DNA from: Bacteroidales bacterium
Lineage (GTDB): Bacteria; Bacteroidota; Bacteroidia; Bacteroidales; WCHB1-69
Length of the DNA: 24,104 bases
Direction of reading: 5' to 3'
Assembly: GCA_012519525.1 (NCBI GenBank)
Contig: JAAYQB010000141.1
Span: 1 to 24,104, forward strand
In this document: piece after piece, positions 16,241 to 23,856 of the stretch
Layout: each line of letters starts with the position of its first letter
Position numbering within the stretch: the first letter of the stretch is position 1
Position numbers and translations under genes: made by a program
Notes under the pieces: model-generated
The model's input: only the letters and a program-made list of their open reading frames with translations
What the model was told of the DNA's origin: nothing
The model's database searches: none

Positions 16241-16250
16241 AATTTACAGT

Positions 16251-17222
16251 ATGAAAAAAATATTAGGCATAGGCAATGCATTAGTAGATGTTTTAATGGA
16301 AGTGGAAGACGACCGATTGTTAAACACTTTCAATTTGCCCAAAGGAAGCATGCAACTTATCGACCATCAAAAAGCAAAATTCATTGACAATCAGACAGCT
16401 AATTTAAAAAAGACAATAACTACGGGCGGTTCGGCAGCAAACACCATACACGGCATTGCACGTTTAGGGACAGCTACCGGATTTATAGGAAAAGTAGGAA
16501 AAGATAGCAAAGGACATTTGTTTTATAAAGATATGAAAGACAGTGGAACTCACCCTTTGTTAATCGAATCGGAATCCATGTCGGGATTTGCTTTAACATT
16601 TGTTTCTAAAGACGGCGAACGTACTTTTGCCACCTATTTAGGAGCTGCCTCCGAATTAACCCCCGACGATATTTCGGAACATCTGTTCGATGGATATACT
16701 ATTTTTCACATAGAAGGTTATTTAGTACAAAATCATGAACTTATACATAAAGCGGTAGCACTTGCTAAAGCAAAAGGTCTTACCGTCTCTTTGGACTTGG
16801 CAAGTTACAATATTGTCAACGAAAACTATGATTTTCTGCACGAGTTAGTAGAAAAATACGTGGATATCGTGTTTGCCAATGAAGAAGAAGCCAAAGCGTT
16901 TACAGGAGAAGAACCCGAAAAAGCACTTGGCAAAATTGCCGAAGTTTGCGATATTGCCATTGTAAAAGTAGGTCCTAAAGGTTCTTTTATTAAAAAAGAA
17001 GAGCAAATGCATCTTATTCAACCTTATCAAGCAAATTGTAGAGACACTACCGGAGCAGGCGATATCTATGCTTCGGGCTTTCTACATGGCTACATTAACA
17101 ACTATCCATTAGCAAGATGCGGAAAATTAGGCTCTTACCTTTCTTCAGAAATCATTCAAGTAATTGGACCAAAGTTTTCGGATAAACAATGGAATGAAAT
17201 ACTAAAAAACCGAAATGATTAA
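16251..17222 (+). CDS. PfkB-family carbohydrate/nucleoside kinase (adenosine-kinase-like)
   Basis: A 323-residue PfkB-family kinase that transfers phosphate from ATP to a sugar or nucleoside hydroxyl. Motifs seen are the N-terminal GIGNALVDVL at 6-15, TGGSAANT at 58-65 (PfkB signature 1), and the anion-hole and catalytic signature DTTGAGD at 265-271 with Asp271 as the general base. The order and spacing, and the GERTFATYLGAA stretch at 122-133, resemble proteins from this phylum annotated as adenosine kinase; ribokinase- or fructokinase-like activity is an alternative. It lies ten bases after the methyltransferase gene and appears to end the aspS operon, since a new promoter box begins 12 bases downstream. 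Confidence 0.85.
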   Translation: MKKILGIGNALVDVLMEVEDDRLLNTFNLPKGSMQLIDHQKAKFIDNQTANLKKTITTGGSAANTIHGIARLGTATGFIGKVGKDSKGHLFYKDMKDSGTHPLLIESESMSGFALTFVSKDGERTFATYLGAASELTPDDISEHLFDGYTIFHIEGYLVQNHELIHKAVALAKAKGLTVSLDLASYNIVNENYDFLHELVEKYVDIVFANEEEAKAFTGEEPEKALGKIAEVCDIAIVKVGPKGSFIKKEEQMHLIQPYQANCRDTTGAGDIYASGFLHGYINNYPLARCGKLGSYLSSEIIQVIGPKFSDKQWNEILKNRND

Positions 17223-17225
17223 GAA

Positions 17226-17270
17226 AAATTAGCTATCTTTGCAGAAAAAAAATAGACGTAAATTAGCTAT
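17226..17270 (+). repeat. direct repeat AAATTAGCTAT, two copies 34 bases apart
   Basis: AAATTAGCTAT occurs at 17226-17236, overlapping the putative -7 box, and again at 17260-17270, about 20 bases after it. The second copy would lie in the early leader of the GAPDH operon. It could be an operator pair or chance in AT-rich DNA. Confidence 0.3.
17234..17241 (+). promoter_or_regulatory. putative -7 box (TATCTTTG) of the GAPDH-dikinase operon
   Basis: TATCTTTG followed by CAG matches TAnnTTTG. It begins 12 bases after the PfkB kinase stop and 170 bases before the first GAPDH start, which implies a leader of roughly 155 bases. No -33 TTG is obvious. Confidence 0.55.
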
Positions 17271-17274
17271 TGAA

Positions 17275-17394
17275 ATGGGATATGAAATATTTTATAAAAG
17301 ATTAAATCACAAGTGTTTTTTATTTCAATTATCCTTTTCTACAAACCTACACGATAAAATCGATATCAAAAAAAATGATAAATTGTTTTTATAA
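17275..17394 (+). CDS. possible 39-codon leader ORF upstream of the first GAPDH
   Basis: An ATG at 17275 opens 39 codons and stops at TAA 17392-17394, nine bases before the GAPDH ATG. The peptide begins MGYEIFYKRLNHKCF and has no recognisable family. It lies wholly inside the presumed leader, where stops would be expected to be frequent given the base composition, so an open frame running through nearly the whole leader is mildly suggestive of a translated leader peptide. It may equally be chance. There is no good ribosome-binding site. Confidence 0.25.
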   Translation: MGYEIFYKRLNHKCFLFQLSFSTNLHDKIDIKKNDKLFL

Positions 17395-17403
17395 GGAAAA
17401 GAA

Positions 17404-18414
17404 ATGATACGATTAGGAATTAATGGATTTGGAAGGATAGGCAAATTGGTTTGCCGCATGCTTTTGAGTGATGAAAATTTCGATTTAGTGCAAATCAATG
17501 ACCCTATGTCAACCGAAGCGATTGCACATCTTTTAAAATACGACAGTTTACATGGGCTGTATGAGACGGATGTTAGTTATGGCGATAATTTTATTAGCGT
17601 CAATGGCAAACAAGTAGCTGTTACTCATTGTACAAGTCCATCTCTAATTCCATGGAAAGAACACGGTGCTAAGATTGTCATTGATTCAAGCGGAAAGTTT
17701 AAAACAGCTGTAGGTCTTCAAGGTCATTTAGATAGAGGAGCTGAAACCGTGATATTAAGCTCTCCCGCCGACGATGATTCTATTATCCGAACGGTGGTAA
17801 TGGGTGTTAATCACAACACTATTACCATTGAAGACAAAATCATTTCCAATATGTCGTGTACGACCAATTGTGTGGTCATTATGTTGCAAGTGCTACTTAA
17901 ACATTTTGGCGTAAAAAGAGCATTTATGAATACCGTTCATCCTTTTACCAACAATCAAAATTTACAAGACGGCTTTCATAAAGATTTACGTAGAGCAAGA
18001 TCGGCATTCAACAACATCATTCCTACAACAACTTCAGCCATTAAAGCTACGACTCTCATATTTCCGGCATTAAAAGGTCGCTTCGACGGATTTGCCACCC
18101 GTGTTCCTGTTGCCGATTGTTCGTTTGTTGAACTGACAGCTCAATTAGCAACAAAAACCAATGTTGATGCTATTAACGCAGTGTTTTTAAGCGAAGCAAA
18201 AGGGGAATTGCAACATTATTTAGAATACACCAACGCTCCCATTGTCAGTAGCGACATTCAAAGAAACAGACATTCAGCCATTTTCGATGCACAGCTTACA
18301 CGTGTATTAGACGACGATTTGATACAAATTATTGCATGGTATGATAATGAAGCAGGGTATTCAGCCCGCATTGTTGATTTAGTAAAATATATATCCAAAA
18401 TTATGAACGTATGA
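17404..18414 (+). CDS. gap: glyceraldehyde-3-phosphate dehydrogenase
   Basis: Converts glyceraldehyde 3-phosphate, NAD(P)+ and phosphate to 1,3-bisphosphoglycerate in glycolysis. At 336 residues it has the usual length and parts: Rossmann motif NGFGRIG at 7-13, Asp33 after the second strand (QINDP), pointing to NAD preference, catalytic Cys152 in SCTTNC, His179 in NTVHPFTNNQ as the base, and WYDNEAGYS at 312-320. Some positions are unusual: SNMSCTTNC rather than SNASCTTNC, HPFTNNQ rather than HxYTxxQ, and SSGKF rather than the common STGxF. The catalytic set is complete, so the enzyme should be active. AAGGAAAA precedes the start. It overlaps the dikinase-like gene by ATGA, which argues for tight coupling. 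Confidence 0.93.
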   Translation: MIRLGINGFGRIGKLVCRMLLSDENFDLVQINDPMSTEAIAHLLKYDSLHGLYETDVSYGDNFISVNGKQVAVTHCTSPSLIPWKEHGAKIVIDSSGKFKTAVGLQGHLDRGAETVILSSPADDDSIIRTVVMGVNHNTITIEDKIISNMSCTTNCVVIMLQVLLKHFGVKRAFMNTVHPFTNNQNLQDGFHKDLRRARSAFNNIIPTTTSAIKATTLIFPALKGRFDGFATRVPVADCSFVELTAQLATKTNVDAINAVFLSEAKGELQHYLEYTNAPIVSSDIQRNRHSAIFDAQLTRVLDDDLIQIIAWYDNEAGYSARIVDLVKYISKIMNV

Positions 18415-21400
18415 AACAAGAAATAAAATCGAAAGCCCTTGAAGTAAACCTTTCTAAAACACAAAAAATCAAAGTTGATATTCCGGAAGAACATCTTTGG
18501 TTTATCTCTCTTTCGACTAATTATTACGGTATCAATCAACGTACTACCGATTTTTTCAAAGAACTTCACCACCCCTATTCCAACAATAAAATAGTTACCG
18601 ATGCACTTATTAAAATTCTGAATGATGAATTTTGGGTATATAAACAATTAGAAGAAGAAAAAAAAGAAAAAGTTTACGATATTTTATTCGGAATTTTCAA
18701 GATGTTACTCAATAGAAAACTACCGGATAAAGAATCTAAACATATAATACAAAACTATTTACAGTTTTTTTCTAACAATTTTGACGATATAAAACTGCTG
18801 AAAAACGGCGTCAGCAACTTTATAAAAATGCTTGACGAAAACATGGAAGATAATCTATTCAGTTATCTAAGTAATATTTCGTTTTTAAGAAATTCTTTAA
18901 AAGAAGTAGCCTTTCATGAAGATAGTAAACAGTTGGTTTTCAGTTTTATGAAAAAACTCTTCCTCGAAAATATTAATTTTTGGGAAAGTACAACAAAAAT
19001 TGAAGAGTGGTACGAAAGTGTAAAAGATAAGTTTTCAGAAGATTATTCAGCTATTATTCAACAAATCGGAAAAGAATTTTATAAAAATTACCGACAACAC
19101 ATCAATCAGGCTAAAAACTACGACGAATTAATAAAATACAGTTTTACTTTTTCTGAAATTATTGATTTTTTGAGAAACAAAATTGTAGAATTTAAAGAAG
19201 CTACCGATCAGTTTGTGTTTATTTTCTATCTGCTTCACCTTCCGGGAACAATCTATCACAGAGACTATATTTTAGTAGATTTAAACAGAGCTATTAAAAG
19301 AATCGGCAGTGAATGCAATATTGACCAATGTATCAACTCAATAGATATTTTATTCTCTTTGTTTTCCGACTTTAAATTGAGCAATACAAGTTTCATTCTC
19401 GATTCGATTTTGACTTTAGGAAAAGAGATTATCAACACAAAAAACACGGACTTAATTCATTATTTTGAAGATAAAACCATACAATTTGGTTTTATTAGTC
19501 CGGGTGTTGCCTATTTGACCAACGATTGGGAGGTAAAAGTGAATCCCAATCACATAAAAAACATACGTGTCTGGCAAGAACTCATTGCTTATGACCCTCT
19601 TACAATGAAAAAACTATTGTCTTCGCTCATTATTAATTTGCGTATAGGAGGTATTTTTATTTTCGATACCGATCTTTTCCAAAAAGATATTACAAAATTC
19701 TTAAATTCAAACATATCGCCTATTTACAAGCAAGTAAAACAATTATTGAGAATATACCCCGTATATTTTAACGAAATTGGAGCCGAAGGACAACTGAGAG
19801 ACGTAACGACAAAAATTGACGAACTCTCAAATCGTGCCGATAAATTAATTCACTTTTTAAGAAAACAAGTACATACCGAAGGTAGCAATTCGCATATCAA
19901 TATTACGTTGGATATCATTAAATTCTGGTATCATAAAGACAAAACAAAATTGAAAGCCATCGTTCCCGAAAATGTGTATGTTACCATTGACCCCGATGGA
20001 CAATGGGTAGAGGGTGTCAATAAAGTTTTGATAAAAACCTGCGAACTCAATAATTGCCGACTCGAAGATTTAATCAATCTTGACAAAGATACATTGCAAA
20101 ACTATTTAAATCGTTTACCAAACCCTAAAAGTAAAGATTGTCAACGAGTTGCTTTAATAATAGAACTATATCACCTATTAAAAGAAAAATACTTATTCTC
20201 AACCAATAATTTAAGTGCTTTATTAAGCAAGTTTCATTATATAGAACAAAACACCATCGACTCCTTGATTACTTATATTGATGAAGGAAATAATTTTGAA
20301 GCTTTGAAAATTATTTATTCTATAATGAAACTGTTGAATGAAAAGATTTTCGATACAAAACAAAGCGAAGGTTGGGAAAACATTTACTATAAACGCCATA
20401 TCGCCTTTGGCATTCCTTCTATGTATGGACAATACCGTGAGGAAAAGTTTGAGGCGATGGGACTTACCTTCCGATTAGAACAGATTGCCGCTACTTTAGT
20501 AGATAATATAATAGGAGAAATAAAAACCGAGTATTTTACAGCACGAACACTGAAAGATGTTTTCTCTGTTATTCAACTCATTAGGGAAGGTTTAGGTCTT
20601 GACGGAATTTATAATCAAGGATTTGACTCAAATTTGAAAATGCTACAATATAGTCTGACTTCCGAAAGTTTTACTATGCGTCAGTATATCAACATTTTTC
20701 AATTTATGGAAAAAAGTCTGAAAGAAATCATTAACAATTATTTCATTCGACCTTACGAAAAACAATTAGCACTCATTATACCTACTTATTTCTCGGAAGA
20801 TAAAATAAAAAGCAAAAATGACCAACGCAAATTAATCATACAACAATCGGAAGTTTTCTATAGAGACTTATTGTCATCGGCATTTCTCATCCAATCACTT
20901 GATAATTTTATCGGGCAAGTACTTAATAATTTAAGGCGGATGAGCACCGTCTTATCCGACGTTGAGATTCAAAATATTATGTCTTATAATCCTGATAGTG
21001 TCATCAGTCCACTCTACCGCGAAACCGTAGAAATAGACAACCAAGTTTTTCTTGGATCCAAAGCCTATTATTTAAAAAAATTATACCTCAACAATTTTCC
21101 CGTACCTCCCGGCTTTGCCATCACTACGGAAGTATTCAGACGCTTGAAATCAATTATGAAAATTCAGTCTTTATACAATGAAATTGATGAGCTGATAAAG
21201 AAAAATATTTCAGAATTAGAAAAAATTACAGGACTTGAATACGGCAATCCCGAAAAACCTTTATTATTGAGTGTCAGATCGGGAGCAGCTATCAGTATGC
21301 CCGGTGCAATGAATACTTTTCTAAATGTAGGAATGAATGACGAACTGACGGAAGCACTGAGTAAAAAAGACAACTACCCTTGGACCTCATGGGATTGTTA

Positions 21401-22517
21401 TCGTCGTTTACTACAAACTTGGGGTATGGCATACGGACTCAACAGAAATGATTTTGACAAAATCATGTTAGACTATAAAAACAAGTATAACATCCAACGA
21501 AAAATTGATTTTACACCTAAAATCATGAGAGATATTGCTTTTGCCTACAAAGAACACTTAAAAGCAAACAACATTGCATTCGAGTCCGACCCGTTTAAAC
21601 AAATTAAGCAAGCAATTATTGCCGTGTTTAACAGCTGGGGTGTAGGAAGAGCAAAAGTCTATCGCGAACATTTACAAGTTGCCGATGAATGGGGTACTGC
21701 CGTCATTATACAACAAATGATATTCGGTAACCTTCATAGAGAATCAGGCTCCGGCGTTCTTTTCACTCACGACACACAAGATAATATTCCCGGAATCAAT
21801 TTAACGGGCGACTTTTCGTTTCTTAGTCAAGGCGAAGACATAGTAGCCGGACTTATCAACACTCTACCGATTAGCGAAAGTCAGCGAAAACGTTATTACC
21901 ACAACAGTCCTATTTCTTTAGAATCGGGATTTCCGAAAATCTATAACCGACTCAAAGAAATTTCTCATGATTTAATAGAAAATCACGGCTTTGCCCATCA
22001 AGAAATCGAATTTACCTTTGAACATACGGAACCCGAAGACCTTTACATTCTCCAAACCAGAGATATGATTATCAACAAGCAACAAGAAACAGAAATTTTT
22101 GCTACCCTTGAAAAAGAAATGGAGTTGGTAGGTACCGGAATCGGCATTGGCAATCGAGTGTTGAACGGAATGATTGTCTTTGATTTTGAGGATTTATTAA
22201 GTATGAAAGAAAAATATCCCGACAATAACGCCATACTCGTCAGACCCGACACCGTCCCCGATGATATTGAATTGATTTTCGAATGCGAAGGATTGTTAAC
22301 AGGAAAAGGCGGTGCCACGTCGCACGCTGCCGTTACAGCCGGAGGCTTAGGAAAAGTTTGTGTCGTCAACTGTGCCGATATGATGGTGTATGAAAACGAT
22401 AAAAAAGCCATCATAAGCGGCGTTGAATTTCATTCGTTCGAACTCATCGCAATCGACGGAATAAAAGGAAATGTATACAAAGGAAATTACCCCTTAAAAA
22501 CTCAAGAAATATTTTAA
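18411..22517 (+). CDS. PPDK-like dikinase with ~870-residue novel N-terminus and no PEP barrel
   Basis: A 1368-residue protein. Residues 1 to about 870 are helix-rich, lysine-rich and unrecognised. Residues about 870-1225 match the ATP-grasp nucleotide-binding domain of pyruvate phosphate dikinase: FLGSKAYYLKKL, VPPGFAITTE, LLSVRSGAAISMPGAMNTFLN, CYRRLLQTWG, SGSGVLFTHD, QGEDIVAGL and LYILQTRD. Residues about 1235-1345 are the swivelling phosphohistidine domain, with catalytic His1305 in TGKGGATSHAAVTAGGLGK. The protein ends about 63 residues after this histidine, so the C-terminal PEP/pyruvate-binding barrel (around 340 residues in PPDK) is missing. The enzyme should therefore load a phosphate from ATP onto His1305 and pass it to an unknown acceptor, perhaps bound by the N-terminal region; rifampicin phosphotransferase is a known barrel-less case. 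It lies between two GAPDH genes in one operon, which suggests a role in central carbon metabolism. Confidence 0.85.
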   Translation: MKQEIKSKALEVNLSKTQKIKVDIPEEHLWFISLSTNYYGINQRTTDFFKELHHPYSNNKIVTDALIKILNDEFWVYKQLEEEKKEKVYDILFGIFKMLLNRKLPDKESKHIIQNYLQFFSNNFDDIKLLKNGVSNFIKMLDENMEDNLFSYLSNISFLRNSLKEVAFHEDSKQLVFSFMKKLFLENINFWESTTKIEEWYESVKDKFSEDYSAIIQQIGKEFYKNYRQHINQAKNYDELIKYSFTFSEIIDFLRNKIVEFKEATDQFVFIFYLLHLPGTIYHRDYILVDLNRAIKRIGSECNIDQCINSIDILFSLFSDFKLSNTSFILDSILTLGKEIINTKNTDLIHYFEDKTIQFGFISPGVAYLTNDWEVKVNPNHIKNIRVWQELIAYDPLTMKKLLSSLIINLRIGGIFIFDTDLFQKDITKFLNSNISPIYKQVKQLLRIYPVYFNEIGAEGQLRDVTTKIDELSNRADKLIHFLRKQVHTEGSNSHINITLDIIKFWYHKDKTKLKAIVPENVYVTIDPDGQWVEGVNKVLIKTCELNNCRLEDLINLDKDTLQNYLNRLPNPKSKDCQRVALIIELYHLLKEKYLFSTNNLSALLSKFHYIEQNTIDSLITYIDEGNNFEALKIIYSIMKLLNEKIFDTKQSEGWENIYYKRHIAFGIPSMYGQYREEKFEAMGLTFRLEQIAATLVDNIIGEIKTEYFTARTLKDVFSVIQLIREGLGLDGIYNQGFDSNLKMLQYSLTSESFTMRQYINIFQFMEKSLKEIINNYFIRPYEKQLALIIPTYFSEDKIKSKNDQRKLIIQQSEVFYRDLLSSAFLIQSLDNFIGQVLNNLRRMSTVLSDVEIQNIMSYNPDSVISPLYRETVEIDNQVFLGSKAYYLKKLYLNNFPVPPGFAITTEVFRRLKSIMKIQSLYNEIDELIKKNISELEKITGLEYGNPEKPLLLSVRSGAAISMPGAMNTFLNVGMNDELTEALSKKDNYPWTSWDCYRRLLQTWGMAYGLNRNDFDKIMLDYKNKYNIQRKIDFTPKIMRDIAFAYKEHLKANNIAFESDPFKQIKQAIIAVFNSWGVGRAKVYREHLQVADEWGTAVIIQQMIFGNLHRESGSGVLFTHDTQDNIPGINLTGDFSFLSQGEDIVAGLINTLPISESQRKRYYHNSPISLESGFPKIYNRLKEISHDLIENHGFAHQEIEFTFEHTEPEDLYILQTRDMIINKQQETEIFATLEKEMELVGTGIGIGNRVLNGMIVFDFEDLLSMKEKYPDNNAILVRPDTVPDDIELIFECEGLLTGKGGATSHAAVTAGGLGKVCVVNCADMMVYENDKKAIISGVEFHSFELIAIDGIKGNVYKGNYPLKTQEIF

Positions 22518-22538
22518 CTTCACTAAAAATTTATAGAT

Positions 22539-23789
22539 ATGTTTCAAATTAACAACAAAAAAACTCTCGGTATCAACAGTTTAGGAAGAATAGGAAAGCT
22601 AACTTTATGGTACCATTTGTCGACTCGCTATTTTGATAAAATTGTCATTAATGTTGGAAGAGAAGTAGGTAAAAAATTTGAAGATTTAATTCATGCAATG
22701 ACCATCGACACAACCTATGGAAGATTAGACACTTTCTTGTACGGTTATAGTGGAAAAAAGGCAAAAATTGAAATAATCGACAGAGATGCCGGTGTCATTA
22801 GTATAGATGGTATTACTGTAAAAGTTTTGTACACCGACAGAAATCCACTCAATATTAAATGGAGAGAAGAAGGCGTGAAAATAGTTGTAGATTGCACAGG
22901 AAAATTCCTCGACCCAACACTACCGGCTAACGACCCTAAAGGTAGTCTACGGGGACACATAGAAGCAGGTGCGATGAAAGTCATTACAAGCGCTCCGTTT
23001 AAAATTAAAAATGCCGCTTTAGACAATCCCGACAATTATCCGACTTTGATATACGGTGTCAATCATAATTGCTTTGATTCTCAAAAACATCACATGATAT
23101 CGGCTGCAAGCTGCACCACAACGGGACTTGCTCACATGATAAAACCCTTAGTTGACGACGAAGAAACAAAAAGAGTATTAACAGCCAGTATGTCAACCGT
23201 ACACGCTGCCACTAACTCACAAAGCGTTCTCGATTCGGTTCCGGCAACAGGAACATCGGATTTACGCAAAAACAGGTCGGTACTTAACAATATTATTCTA
23301 AGCTCAACGGGAGCAGCAAAAACACTCGAAAGAGTGATTCCGCAAGCAGCATCTTTCGGTTTTATGGCTGACTCTATTCGTATTCCGACACCTACAGTTT
23401 CTCTCATCTCTCTGAATATCACTTTCGATTCTCGCTTGAACGACAATGGCATGCCCATTATCAATGCCGAATACATAAAACAACTTTATCATACGGCAGC
23501 TGCAGGTTCTCAAAAAAATCTTTTGGTTTTTTCGGATGAGCAAAACGTTTCCACCGACCTAATGGGGCTTTCTGCCGCAATCGTTATCGAAGGAAATGAA
23601 CTTCACACGCGTACGGGATTTTTACAACTCAACGCCGAAACATTAGCACATGCCGGCATACAAGGAGTTAACGAAGTAAACATCCCTGTAACGCATGCTA
23701 AAATAATGGGTTGGTACGACAATGAATTCGGAAGCTACGTTTATTGCTTAGGACAACTCACTCAATTTATTGATTCACAATTAAATTAA
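22539..23789 (+). CDS. divergent, long GAPDH homologue
   Basis: A 416-residue member of the glyceraldehyde-3-phosphate dehydrogenase family, about 80 residues longer than the first copy. The nucleophile Cys192 lies in SCTTTG (normally SCTTNC), His222 in STVHAATNSQ fills the base position, and WYDNEFGSY at 392-400 is intact. The dinucleotide loop reads NSLGRIG instead of NGFGRIG, so one glycine of the motif is lost. Extra segments are seen at about 40-60 (REVGKKFEDLIHAM), 124-137 (LDPTLPANDPKGSL), 155-170 and 320-345. The changes in the cofactor loop and beside the nucleophile suggest a shifted cofactor or substrate, while the retained Cys/His pair suggests it is still an enzyme. It starts 21 bases after the dikinase-like gene and ends the operon. 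Confidence 0.85.
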   Translation: MFQINNKKTLGINSLGRIGKLTLWYHLSTRYFDKIVINVGREVGKKFEDLIHAMTIDTTYGRLDTFLYGYSGKKAKIEIIDRDAGVISIDGITVKVLYTDRNPLNIKWREEGVKIVVDCTGKFLDPTLPANDPKGSLRGHIEAGAMKVITSAPFKIKNAALDNPDNYPTLIYGVNHNCFDSQKHHMISAASCTTTGLAHMIKPLVDDEETKRVLTASMSTVHAATNSQSVLDSVPATGTSDLRKNRSVLNNIILSSTGAAKTLERVIPQAASFGFMADSIRIPTPTVSLISLNITFDSRLNDNGMPIINAEYIKQLYHTAAAGSQKNLLVFSDEQNVSTDLMGLSAAIVIEGNELHTRTGFLQLNAETLAHAGIQGVNEVNIPVTHAKIMGWYDNEFGSYVYCLGQLTQFIDSQLN

Positions 23790-23822
23790 TAGGAAATACA
23801 AGCGATACCCTACCCTATTTCC

Positions 23823-23856
23823 ACTCATCGGATGAACTCCAATTCATCCGATGAGT
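23823..23856 (+). terminator. perfect 14-bp hairpin after the GAPDH operon (candidate terminator)
   Basis: ACTCATCGGATGAA at 23823-23836 and its exact complement TTCATCCGATGAGT at 23843-23856 enclose a six-base loop, CTCCAA. It begins 33 bases after the last stop codon, where a transcript end is expected. The downstream flank on the + strand is AATTCC then an A-run, so there is no U-tract and this is not a textbook intrinsic terminator. It may protect the 3' end, or be a protein-binding palindrome. Confidence 0.55.

Noticed and set aside
18411..22517. Annotation as plain pyruvate phosphate dikinase (ppdK)
   Set aside because: The C-terminal PEP/pyruvate barrel is missing and about 870 N-terminal residues are foreign to PPDK, so the name would mislead.
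22745..23476. Antisense frames of about 96-114 codons opposite the second GAPDH
   Set aside because: They mirror a well-conserved gene, lack recognisable domains and have no promoter or leader.
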